A stretch of 7,824 bases of DNA from Bacteroidota bacterium (GTDB lineage: Bacteria > Bacteroidota > Bacteroidia > Bacteroidales > VadinHA17). Made by a program: the position numbers and the translations under genes. The stretch is from the NCBI GenBank assembly GCA_030642585.1, contig DAOWNN010000096.1, forward strand, positions 1 through 7,824, in the 5' to 3' direction. The notes beneath the pieces were generated by a model that saw only the letters and a program-made list of their open reading frames with translations, did not search any database and was not told the DNA's origin. Below are positions 1 to 6,437 of this stretch, in pieces. Positions within the stretch are counted from its first letter, which is position 1, and every line of letters starts with the position of its first letter.

Positions 1-788
1 CTGAAGATGTGGATGTTTCGGTTGCCTATGTAGCTCCCCTGAATTTTGCGGTTGAAGACGGCAGACATGAACCATTTATTGCAAATGAAGTGGGTAGCAA
101 AGCTAAACGTGATGAAGTCTTGCAGTTTCAACTAACAGTATTGAAGCGTAGGGAAAATTTATTTCCCCTGTTCATGGAACATGTTAAAGAGAAAAACTAC
201 ACTTTTAATTTCCCACTTGAAGAAGCATTTGACTATTCTGTTTTGGAATATTCATTTGCCATATGGCAATGGGGTACTTACCTGGACAGTATTCCTCCAA
301 CAGATGCGCCAGATCAGAAAATACTTGATCATTTGTTAAAAGCATCAGATGTTTCATACCTTTCGAATGTTGGCATGGAAACATACAAGTCTTTCTTTGT
401 CCAGGCTGCCCGAGAATTGGGTTATTACGGATACAACACTGAACCTTTCAAGCAGTATCTTCATATCAAAACAGCCAGGAATTATTTACAAAGATATTTC
501 TTGCCCCGGGGAGTTGCAATTGAGTACAATCCTAAAACCATGCAAAAAGTTCAATCGTTCCTCCAGGAAACTGATGAACACATGATATGGATCTATGGAG
601 AAGATGATCCCTGGTCAGCAACTGCTGTAGTTTTACCATCAACAGATAATTTTCTAAAAATTGTAAAACCAGGTGGATATCACACAAGCCGAATTAATAA
701 CCTGCCCGATGATCTAAAAAAAGAGGTCTGTGATACACTGGGGAGTTGGCTGGATGTTAACATTGCAAATGAAATATTTAAAAAGTAA
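1..788 (+). CDS. S37 family (PS-10-like) tripeptidyl aminopeptidase, 3' part
   Basis: The reading frame is open from position 3 to the TAA at 786-788, so the gene enters from outside the window; about 261 C-terminal residues are visible. The GTG at 9 is an internal Val, not a start. The visible part begins with a DVDVSVAYVAPLNFAVEDGR stretch, which in S37 enzymes lies shortly after the nucleophile Ser, so that Ser is just outside the window. The other two triad residues can be proposed: the Asp in IYGEDDPWSA (codons at 603-608) and the His in GGYHTSR (681-683). The layout fits an alpha/beta hydrolase. S37 members are usually secreted serine peptidases that remove tripeptides, often after proline, from free N-termini; any signal peptide here would be upstream and unseen. 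The next gene, an Xaa-Pro aminopeptidase, follows after 39 bp in the same direction, which supports a peptide-degrading role. Family assignment is fairly firm; exact specificity is inferred. Confidence 0.85.
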   Translation, partial: EDVDVSVAYVAPLNFAVEDGRHEPFIANEVGSKAKRDEVLQFQLTVLKRRENLFPLFMEHVKEKNYTFNFPLEEAFDYSVLEYSFAIWQWGTYLDSIPPTDAPDQKILDHLLKASDVSYLSNVGMETYKSFFVQAARELGYYGYNTEPFKQYLHIKTARNYLQRYFLPRGVAIEYNPKTMQKVQSFLQETDEHMIWIYGEDDPWSATAVVLPSTDNFLKIVKPGGYHTSRINNLPDDLKKEVCDTLGSWLDVNIANEIFKK

Positions 789-827
789 CTATCTAAAAAG
801 GATAATTTATAATTCACCTAAAATACC

Positions 828-2213
828 ATGTTTAAACCTCAAACTTACATCAACAGAAGATCCGTACTGAAAACTCAATTGAACTCTGGTATTGCACTCT
901 TCATTGGAAATGAAGAAAGTTCAATGAACTATGCCGACAATACTTTTCACTTCAGGCAGGACAGCTCATTTCTGTATTTCTTCGGATTGAATCATGCCGG
1001 CCTGGCAGGAATTGTTGATATTGATGAAGGCAAAGATTATATTTTTGGCAATGATTTAAGTATTGATGATATTGTATGGATGGGTTACCAGCCTACCATA
1101 ACGCAACGGGCGCGGGAGGTAGGGATTGAAAACACAGGCAATATAAATAAGCTGGAGTCTTTTATAAAGCAGGCCAAAAAAAAAGGCCGAAATATTCACA
1201 TCTTACCCCCCTACCGGCCTGAAAACAAAATTAAATTGATGGATTGGCTTGGCATTCTTCCGGGTGAAACTCAAAAGGCAGCTTCTGTTGAATTTATTAA
1301 AGCTGTGGTTGCACAGCGTGAAATAAAAACTGGCGAGGAGTTGGATGAAATTGAAAAAGCAGTGAATACCAGTGTAGATATGCATGTAGCGGCCATGCAA
1401 ATGGTAGAGCCAGGTATGATGGAGTCAGAAATTGCTGCCAGAGTACAGGAAATTGCTGTCAGGGCCGGTGGAAATATTGCTTTCCCTGTAATTGCTACAA
1501 TTAATGGTGAAACTTTACATAATCATTACCATGGAAATCAATTAAAGGAAGGTGATATGTTATTGCTGGACTGCGGTGCAGAAACAGCCATGGGATATGC
1601 CGGTGATCTATCAAGCACCATGCCTGCGGGAGCTTCATTTACTGACCGCCAAAAAGAGATCTACGATGTTACCCTTGCCTCACATGAAGCATCCATTAAA
1701 ATGCTGAAACCCGGAATTCCCTTTCTGGATGTGTACTATGAATCTGTTGGTGTAATCATTGAGGGGATGAAAGACCTTGGCCTCATGAAAGGAAATACCA
1801 CAGAAGCAATGCAGCAGGGTGCTCATGCCATGTTCTTTCCGTGTGGACTTGGTCATCAGATGGGACTTGACGTTCATGACATGGAAGATCTTGGTGAAGT
1901 ATACGTGGGATACGATGGAAAACCTAAAAGCACCCAGTTTGGTATCAAGTCGCTTCGCATGGCCAAGCCACTTAAGCCCGGTCATGTATTGACCATAGAG
2001 CCTGGCATATATTTTATCCCGGCCCTGATAGATATGTGGAAAACCGAAAAACGCTTTACCGACTTTATAAACTACGACAAACTTGAAACATATAAAGATT
2101 TCGGAGGGATCAGAAATGAAGAAAATTTTGTTATTACCAATGATACTTTTAAGCTTATAGGCAAGCAGAAGCCAAAGACATATGAGGATGTTGAAAAACA
2201 AAAATATATATAG
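828..2213 (+). CDS. pepP: Xaa-Pro aminopeptidase (aminopeptidase P, M24B)
   Basis: Complete 461-residue protein. It removes the N-terminal residue from peptides whose second residue is proline and is normally a cytoplasmic dimetal (Mn) enzyme. Residues about 5-150 match the aminopeptidase P N-terminal domain (FRQDSSFLYFFGL near 42-54), and about 175-440 form the pita-bread M24 domain. All five metal ligands can be placed: D248 in LLLDCGAE, D260 in GYAGDLSS, H343 in CGLGHQMG, E391 in LTIEPGIYF and E431 in GGIRNEENF. The supporting histidines H235 (NHYHGN) and H350 (LDVHD) are also present. Length is typical of the family. The ATG at 828 is preceded by AT-rich sequence with no good Shine-Dalgarno at the usual distance, as is common in Bacteroidota. 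It probably shares a transcript with the S37 peptidase 39 bp upstream. An A9 run at 1176-1184 falls in AKKKG codons and the frame stays intact. No signal peptide is seen. Confidence 0.96.
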   Translation: MFKPQTYINRRSVLKTQLNSGIALFIGNEESSMNYADNTFHFRQDSSFLYFFGLNHAGLAGIVDIDEGKDYIFGNDLSIDDIVWMGYQPTITQRAREVGIENTGNINKLESFIKQAKKKGRNIHILPPYRPENKIKLMDWLGILPGETQKAASVEFIKAVVAQREIKTGEELDEIEKAVNTSVDMHVAAMQMVEPGMMESEIAARVQEIAVRAGGNIAFPVIATINGETLHNHYHGNQLKEGDMLLLDCGAETAMGYAGDLSSTMPAGASFTDRQKEIYDVTLASHEASIKMLKPGIPFLDVYYESVGVIIEGMKDLGLMKGNTTEAMQQGAHAMFFPCGLGHQMGLDVHDMEDLGEVYVGYDGKPKSTQFGIKSLRMAKPLKPGHVLTIEPGIYFIPALIDMWKTEKRFTDFINYDKLETYKDFGGIRNEENFVITNDTFKLIGKQKPKTYEDVEKQKYI

Positions 2214-2222
2214 TAACTTGAG

Positions 2223-2309
2223 TATTGGTGCCCTGAACCAGGTTCAGGATGACGATACACGTTATTATAGTAAGACATTAGAATACCTGTATATTGTAGC
2301 CCTGAACCA
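2223..2309. repeat. Imperfect direct repeat with a 17-bp palindrome in its first copy
   Basis: In the 144-bp spacer between pepP and the RDD gene, TATTGgtGCCCTGAACCA (2223-2240) recurs as TATTGtaGCCCTGAACCA (2292-2309), 16 of 18 bases identical and offset by 69 bp. The first copy continues into a perfect palindrome CCTGAACC-A-GGTTCAGG (2232-2248); the second copy lacks the right arm and reads on as AATTTGTG. The palindrome could fold as a hairpin in the pepP 3' UTR but has no following U tract, so it is not a standard terminator. The motif resembles dispersed CCTGAA...TTCAGGATGAC repeats that I recall from many bacterial genomes; copy number here cannot be tested. Confidence 0.6.
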
Positions 2310-2357
2310 ATTTGTGATTTTATGTATCTTTATTGAATAATATAACAATCAAATTTT

Positions 2358-2852
2358 ATGGAAACATTAACACCTGTAAAAAAAGAAGTCCAATATGCTG
2401 GCTTCTGGCTCCGCTTTGTTGCTTATCTTATTGATGACCTGATTTTGGGGTTTGTTGGCTTCCTGGTTTCACTGCCATTCATTGGAGGAATTGTTTTATC
2501 TGCCATTGGCATTGGAGAAAACCCTGATTTAGACGAAAGAACATTTGTTGGAATAGCCGGAATAATCGGATCTGTTTTTGGACTGGTTGTAGTAGTTGTT
2601 GCTATTGGATGGCTGTATTATGCTCTTATGGAGTCGTCCAAAACCCAGGCTACACTCGGTAAAATGGCCTTAAGCCTGAAAGTCACAGATATGGATGGAA
2701 ATTCAATATCCTTTGGCAGAGCTACCGGAAGATATTTTGGGAAAATAATTTCAGGTCTGATCCTTAACATTGGTTATATACTTGCAGGCTTAACCGAAAA
2801 AAAACAGGCTTTGCATGATATAATGGCAGGTTGCCTGGTAGTCCGGGACTAG
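2358..2852 (+). CDS. RDD family integral membrane protein
   Basis: Complete 164-residue small membrane protein. The family signature is visible: R19 in FWLRFVAYLIDD, the acidic pair D26-D27, and the typical QATLGKMALSLKVTDMDG segment (97-114) leading to R121/R125 and the final KKQALHDIMAGCLVVR. Hydrophobic segments at about 21-52, 64-90 and 130-146 give three likely membrane passes, with the R and DD residues at the start of the first. RDD proteins are mostly uncharacterised; some have been proposed to act in ion transport or stress tolerance, which cannot be assigned from this sequence. A TATCTTTA at 2325-2332 resembles a Bacteroidota -7 box, but no matching -33 TTG is found at the usual distance. 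The iron-sulfur gene begins 12 bp after the stop, so the two are probably cotranscribed. Confidence 0.9.
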   Translation: METLTPVKKEVQYAGFWLRFVAYLIDDLILGFVGFLVSLPFIGGIVLSAIGIGENPDLDERTFVGIAGIIGSVFGLVVVVVAIGWLYYALMESSKTQATLGKMALSLKVTDMDGNSISFGRATGRYFGKIISGLILNIGYILAGLTEKKQALHDIMAGCLVVRD

Positions 2853-2864
2853 AACCTTTTAGGG

Positions 2865-3365
2865 ATGGACGAAAATAACAGGACCTATTCAAACAAAGAT
2901 ATTACAGTTTACTGGAAACCAGGAAAATGCATACACTCATCAATTTGCTATACCAAACTGATAGAGGTATTTAATCCTATTAAACGACCCTGGGTCAACC
3001 TCGAAGGTGCAACATCGGAAAAAATCATTGAAATAGTCAATAAGTGCCCAACAGAAGCACTGATGTGGAAGTGGAATGAGGACAAGAAGAACGATGAAGT
3101 ATCAAAATCCAATTCCAACCATATCAAAATCAGAAGGCCCTATGATTTTGCTGAATTAGATAATAAAAAAAAGGAGGCTCCTGATCTGGTGGAAGTCAAG
3201 GTAATGAAAAATGGTCCTCTTGTAATACGTGGGGAAATTAAACTTATCTCTCCGGATGGAAAACAGATAAAAACTGCAGAATTCACTTCTTTTTGCCGTT
3301 GTGGAGCTTCAAAGAAAATGCCATTTTGCGATGGAGCACACAAACGAACAGGGATGAAAAGATGA
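2865..3365 (+). CDS. Fer4_19 + CDGSH two-domain iron-sulfur protein
   Basis: Complete 166-residue soluble protein with two metal-binding modules. Residues about 12-70 match the divergent Fer4_19 (YjdI-like) domain: KCIHSSICYTKL gives C22 and C28, followed by FNPIKRPWV and KCPTEALMW with C61. Only three Cys are available in this module, so the fourth cluster ligand is not evident. Residues about 105-164 match the CDGSH (zf-CDGSH, mitoNEET-like) domain: FCRCGASKKMPFCDGAHK provides C144, C146, C155 and H159, the three-Cys one-His set that holds a 2Fe-2S cluster in this family. A lysine-rich linker (about 71-105) joins them. Electron transfer or redox sensing is the usual suggestion; no substrate can be named. 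The ATG at 2865 follows AGGG too closely for a normal Shine-Dalgarno. It lies 12 bp after the RDD gene, suggesting an operon. Confidence 0.92.
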   Translation: MDENNRTYSNKDITVYWKPGKCIHSSICYTKLIEVFNPIKRPWVNLEGATSEKIIEIVNKCPTEALMWKWNEDKKNDEVSKSNSNHIKIRRPYDFAELDNKKKEAPDLVEVKVMKNGPLVIRGEIKLISPDGKQIKTAEFTSFCRCGASKKMPFCDGAHKRTGMKR

Positions 3366-3379
3366 AAGAGTGGAATGGT

Positions 3380-3467
3380 GGAATGATGGTCCACCTTCGC
3401 TATCACCTACGCCAAGGCTATGGTGATCAAAGAAAGCTATGGTGGATAAAAAATAATGGAATAATGG
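3380..3467. repeat. Nested palindromic repeat flanked by a short direct repeat
   Basis: The 130-bp spacer before arcA contains two nested imperfect hairpins. The inner arms are ATCACC-nnn-GCC (3402-3413) and GGC-nnn-GGTGAT (3416-3427), pairing at 9 of 12 positions around a 2-nt centre. The outer arms are TCCACC-nnn-GCT (3390-3401) and AGC-nnn-GGTGGA (3435-3446), again 9 of 12 with the mismatches in the middle triplet. GGAATGATGG (3380-3389) abuts the left side and GGAATAATGG (3458-3467) lies 11 nt beyond the right, like a decayed duplication. It resembles CCACCTTCGCT...AGCTACGGTGG repeats that I recall as dispersed in Bacteroidota genomes. It may also shape the arcA leader. Confidence 0.6.
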
Positions 3468-3495
3468 AAAATGCACAAGTTAAAAGAGAGTATAT

Positions 3496-4755
3496 ATGAG
3501 AGATAAAATAATACCTGGAATCTATTCAGAAATTGATCCTTTAGAAACAGTTATCATTCATACACCCGGCCCTGAAGTGGAAAATATGAATCCAGAAAAC
3601 GCAGAACGGGCTTTGTACAGCGACATACTAAACCTGTCTGTAGCTGGACAGGAATATAAACAATTCAATAATGTATTAAGTAAATTTGCCCACACACTGG
3701 AAGTGTCTGATCTACTCCGTGAAGTTCTGGAGATTCCTCCCGCCAGGGAAGCATTGTTAAAAAAGATCTGCAGGAGTAAAGAGTCGGGAGTAATTCTGAA
3801 TCAGCTGGAATCTCTTGATAATCTTGCATTATCGGATGTGCTAATTCAGGGTATGCCAAAAAACTATGATACCCTTTCTAATTTTTTAAGTAAGGAAAGA
3901 TTTAGCCTTAAACCATTACACAATTTCTTCTTTACAAGGGATTCGGCTGTGGTTCATACCGATCAAATCTACATATCAAAGATGGCCAGCCAGGTAAGAG
4001 CCAGAGAATCTATGATTATGGAGGTTATTTTCAATCACCATCCTCTATTCAGCAGTGAAGTACTTTATCCTGCTGAAAATGCCATGGCTTTTGAAAAAAT
4101 CTGGTACGAGGGCGGAGATATTCTGACAGCCAGAGAAGATATTCTTGTTATAGGAAAAGGAGTAAGGACTTCATCGCGTGGAATAGATTTTATTGTAGAA
4201 AGTTTGAAACAAAACAAGGTGTCCAGAAAACATATCCTGGTGCAAGAGCTTCCTTCCGAGCCGGAATCGTTTATTCACCTCGACATGGTTTTCACTTTCC
4301 TGAATCGGGATCATTGCATGCTCTTTGAACCCATAATATTGAAAAACAATAAGTATCAGACAGTTCATATTGACATTGAAAACGGGAAGGTTAAATCTAT
4401 TCGATACATTGACGATTTACTTTCAGGACTCGAATCTCTGGGAATGAGCTTAAAACCCATTCTTACCGGTGGCACTAAAGACCTCTGGGTACAGGAAAGA
4501 GAGCAGTGGCATAGTGGTGCAAATTTCTTTGCACTTGCACCAGGAAAGGTACTTGGTTATAGTCGTAATGAATATACTATGGAAGAAATGAGCAAGCATG
4601 GCTATGAAATTATCAATGCCAAAGATTTTTTAGATGGGACAAAGGTTCCAGGCTCTAAAGATCAATTTGTAATTTCACTGGAAGGGTCAGAATTGGCACG
4701 AGGCGGAGGCGGAGCACGCTGTATGACCATGCCAATAGTTCGACAAAGGAATTAA
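3496..4755 (+). CDS. arcA: Arginine deiminase
   Basis: Complete 419-residue cytoplasmic enzyme that hydrolyses L-arginine to L-citrulline and ammonia, the first step of the arginine deiminase pathway. The N-terminus HTPGPEVENMNPENAERAL (22-40) is characteristic. Catalytic residues can be placed by family comparison: D149 in FFFTRD, E205 in YEGGD, H261 and D263 in FIHLDMVF, and nucleophile C409 in GGGGARCMTMP. The residue before the nucleophile is Arg (R408), as in Mycoplasma-type enzymes, rather than the GHCMT form of Pseudomonas. Length matches the family. The ATG at 3496 is the only sensible start since homology begins at once; a purine-rich AAGAGAG lies about 6 nt upstream. Neither ornithine carbamoyltransferase (arcB) nor carbamate kinase (arcC) is in the window, so whether it serves ATP production, arginine use or acid tolerance is open. 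The 130-bp leader carries a palindromic repeat. Confidence 0.95.
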   Translation: MRDKIIPGIYSEIDPLETVIIHTPGPEVENMNPENAERALYSDILNLSVAGQEYKQFNNVLSKFAHTLEVSDLLREVLEIPPAREALLKKICRSKESGVILNQLESLDNLALSDVLIQGMPKNYDTLSNFLSKERFSLKPLHNFFFTRDSAVVHTDQIYISKMASQVRARESMIMEVIFNHHPLFSSEVLYPAENAMAFEKIWYEGGDILTAREDILVIGKGVRTSSRGIDFIVESLKQNKVSRKHILVQELPSEPESFIHLDMVFTFLNRDHCMLFEPIILKNNKYQTVHIDIENGKVKSIRYIDDLLSGLESLGMSLKPILTGGTKDLWVQEREQWHSGANFFALAPGKVLGYSRNEYTMEEMSKHGYEIINAKDFLDGTKVPGSKDQFVISLEGSELARGGGGARCMTMPIVRQRN

Positions 4756-4784
4756 TCACCCCGTAAGCTTTACCTGGCAATGTT

Positions 4785-4811
4785 CGGGTTAAGCTTAATA
4801 ACAATAACCCG
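4785..4811 (+). terminator. Possible weak terminator hairpin after arcA
   Basis: CGGGTTA (4785-4791) and TAACCCG (4805-4811) form a perfect 7-bp stem with a 13-nt loop, 29 bp after the arcA stop. The sequence after it is GAAAATTTCTC, only partly T-rich, so intrinsic termination is uncertain. Confidence 0.3.
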
Positions 4812-4919
4812 GAAAATTTCTCGCTCTATGTCAAAAAGACTCTGGCTTACTACCTGGTATACAAGCTATGTTATGATATACATGGCTTGTTTTTCACGCA
4901 AAAGTAGGCTCTTATATTA

Positions 4920-5141
4920 ACCACCTCCCCCCATTCTGAGGCCATCACTCAAACCCAGCCCTATCAGAATGTGGTACTCCTCCTTGAAAAAAAGGAGGAG
5001 AATTTAAGAACATGCGAAAGCAATAAATTCCCCTCCTAATTTTAGGAGGGGTGTCCCGAACCATTTAAACAGCCTATTAATAAATCACAATTCCTCATGT
5101 ACAAAATATACTAAAGTATACTAGGTAAGGGACGGGGTGGT
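4920..5141. repeat. Multi-hairpin palindromic element (REP/MITE-like or structured RNA)
   Basis: Four inverted repeats follow each other with almost no spacing. (1) ACCAC...ATTCTGA (4920-4939) pairs with TCAGAATGTGGT (4964-4975), with a C-rich bulge. (2) CTCCTCCTT (4977-4985) pairs with AAGGAGGAG (4992-5000). (3) AATTTA (5001-5006) pairs with TAAATT (5024-5029) around TGC-GAAA-GCA, a GNRA-type tip. (4) CCCCTCCTAA (5030-5039) pairs with TTAGGAGGGG (5042-5051). A fifth, GTCCC (5053-5057) / GGGAC (5129-5133), encloses about 70 bp with the palindrome TATACT-AA-AGTATA (5107-5120). The termini ACCACCtCCCC (4920-4930) and GGGGTGGT (5134-5141) are also complementary and could close the whole. Its sequence recalls dispersed CCCCTCCT...AGGAGGGGTGTCCCGAA repeats of Bacteroidota; mobility by a REP-type (Y1) transposase is only inferred. 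Confidence 0.6.
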
Positions 5142-5222
5142 ATGAGTACTGTGGTGATAACATTCTCGCAATTACATTTTGAACCCCCTAATTTAGAACA
5201 AAGCGAGTATACTGTGCTGTTC

Positions 5223-6410
5223 TTACACCAGTTCTTTTACAAGATCAGCAGCTTCCTGCAAAGTAATGGCAGAATGGACTTTTAACCCAGATTGGTCAAT
5301 CAGTTGTTTTCCCTCTTCGGCATTTGTTCCCTGCAACCTTACTATTACAGGTATCTTGATATCCCCAATACTTTTATAGGCATCCACTACACCCTGGGCG
5401 ACCCTGTCACAACGGACAATACCACCAAAAATATTCAGAAGAATTGCTTTTACATTAGGATCTTTTAAAATAATTCTGAACCCGGCCTCTACTGTTTCCG
5501 CATTGGCAGTTCCGCCAACATCAAGGAAGTTTGCAGGATCTCCACCAGATAGTTTTATAATATCCATGGTTGCCATAGCCAGGCCAGCTCCATTTACCAT
5601 ACAACCGACATTACCATCCATTTTCACAAAATTCAGGTCATATTTACCAGCTTCAACTTCTGCAGGATCTTCTTCAGAAAGATCACGAAGTTCCATATAA
5701 TCTTTATGACGAAACAGAGCATTGTCATCAAGATTCACCTTACAGTCTACAGCCAATATTTGTCCATCAGAGGTTTTCAGTACAGGATTGATTTCAAACA
5801 TGGAGCTGTCTGTTTTATCGTAGGCGGTATAAAGAGCCATAACAAACTTTACCATATCTTTAAAAGCATTACCTGAAAGTCCCAGGTTAAAGGCCACTCT
5901 CCTGGCCTGGAAAGGCATTATTCCAACTTTAGGATCTATTTCCTCTTTAAATATAAGGTGTGGGGTTTTTTCAGCCACTGTTTCTATATCCATTCCCCCT
6001 TCTGTTGAATACATTATGATATTTCTTCCGGTTTGCCTGTTTAGAAGAACACTCATATAGTACTCATCTGTTTCTTCTTCGCCACGGTAATACACATCCT
6101 GAGCAATAAGTATTTTACTAACGATTTTGCCTTCCGGACCGGTCTGGTGTGTTACCAGTGTCATACCAATCATAGTTTTTGCAATTTCTTTAACATCATC
6201 GAGGGTTTTTGCCAACTTTACTCCACCTCCTTTACCTCTTCCTCCGGCATGAATTTGTGCCTTTATAACCCACATAGGGGTTCCTGTTTGTTTTTGAAGC
6301 TCTTTTGCAGCATCAACTGCCTTCTCAGGAGTATCTGTAACAAGCCCTTCCTGAATCTTCACACCAAAACTTTTAAGTATTGCTTTCCCTTGATATTCGT
6401 GGATATTCAT
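5223..6410 (-). CDS. sucC: Succinyl-CoA ligase [ADP-forming] beta subunit
   Basis: Complete 395-residue subunit of succinyl-CoA synthetase, which interconverts succinyl-CoA and succinate with ATP formation in the TCA cycle in the cytoplasm. The ATP-grasp part covers about 1-235: MNIHEYQGKAILKSFGV at the start, the nucleotide-binding HAGGRGKGGGV (54-64), and the Mg ligands in FEINP (E206, N208) and AVDCK (D222). Their 14-residue spacing matches the E. coli enzyme. The C-terminal CoA-ligase part includes GNVGCMVNGAGLAM (266-279), NFLDVGGTA (294-302) and LLNIFGGIVRCD (324-335). Length is slightly more than the E. coli 388, through a loop near 105-120. The phosphohistidine is on the alpha subunit SucD, which is not beside this gene: trmH-like is divergent upstream and arcA convergent downstream. 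The ATG is 27 nt after a good Bacteroidota promoter. Confidence 0.97.
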   Translation of the reverse strand: MNIHEYQGKAILKSFGVKIQEGLVTDTPEKAVDAAKELQKQTGTPMWVIKAQIHAGGRGKGGGVKLAKTLDDVKEIAKTMIGMTLVTHQTGPEGKIVSKILIAQDVYYRGEEETDEYYMSVLLNRQTGRNIIMYSTEGGMDIETVAEKTPHLIFKEEIDPKVGIMPFQARRVAFNLGLSGNAFKDMVKFVMALYTAYDKTDSSMFEINPVLKTSDGQILAVDCKVNLDDNALFRHKDYMELRDLSEEDPAEVEAGKYDLNFVKMDGNVGCMVNGAGLAMATMDIIKLSGGDPANFLDVGGTANAETVEAGFRIILKDPNVKAILLNIFGGIVRCDRVAQGVVDAYKSIGDIKIPVIVRLQGTNAEEGKQLIDQSGLKVHSAITLQEAADLVKELV

Positions 6411-6437
6411 TTTTAAATATATTTGTTTTTAAAAACC

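Larger units (their letters stand above)
4756..5222. other. Gene-free spacer between convergent arcA and sucC
   Basis: These 467 bp separate two genes whose 3' ends face each other. I see no reading frame with recognisable protein content on either strand and no tRNA-like structure. The first part (4756-4919) holds a weak hairpin after arcA and a pair of AAGCTT sites. The centre (4920-5141) is a dense series of inverted repeats, listed separately. The last 80 bp carry only a weak CTCGC (5165-5169) / GCGAG (5203-5207) pairing, so no clear terminator for sucC is apparent. Confidence 0.7.

Noticed and set aside
9..11. GTG as a start codon of the first gene
   Set aside because: The frame is open to the left edge and the upstream codons (Glu-Asp) continue the S37 family sequence, so this is an internal Val.
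1176..1184. A9 homopolymer in pepP flanked by GGCC on both sides, a possible programmed frameshift
   Set aside because: The zero frame stays open and encodes normal family sequence on both sides; the run simply encodes AKKKG.
1680..2201. 173-codon minus-strand reading frame
   Set aside because: It lies entirely opposite pepP, whose metal ligands are all intact, and its translation shows no domain-like pattern.
2311..2332. TTTG (2311-2314) with TATCTTTA (2325-2332) as a full promoter for the RDD gene
   Set aside because: The boxes are only 10 nt apart, about half the spacing needed; only the -7-like box is worth noting.
3293..3499. Plus-strand frame bridging the iron-sulfur gene and arcA
   Set aside because: It overlaps the CDGSH coding end in another frame and then reads through the palindromic repeat; the translation is low-complexity and unlike any family.
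4920..5060. CRISPR-like array from the repeated CTCC/GGAG blocks
   Set aside because: The blocks are inverted, not direct repeats with regular spacers, and no cas gene is present.
5165..5207. CTCGC/GCGAG pairing as a sucC terminator
   Set aside because: Only 5 bp with a 33-nt loop and no T tract on the minus strand.
6147..6416. 89-codon plus-strand frame opposite the sucC start
   Set aside because: It is antisense to the conserved ATP-grasp region and is explained as a shadow of sucC.
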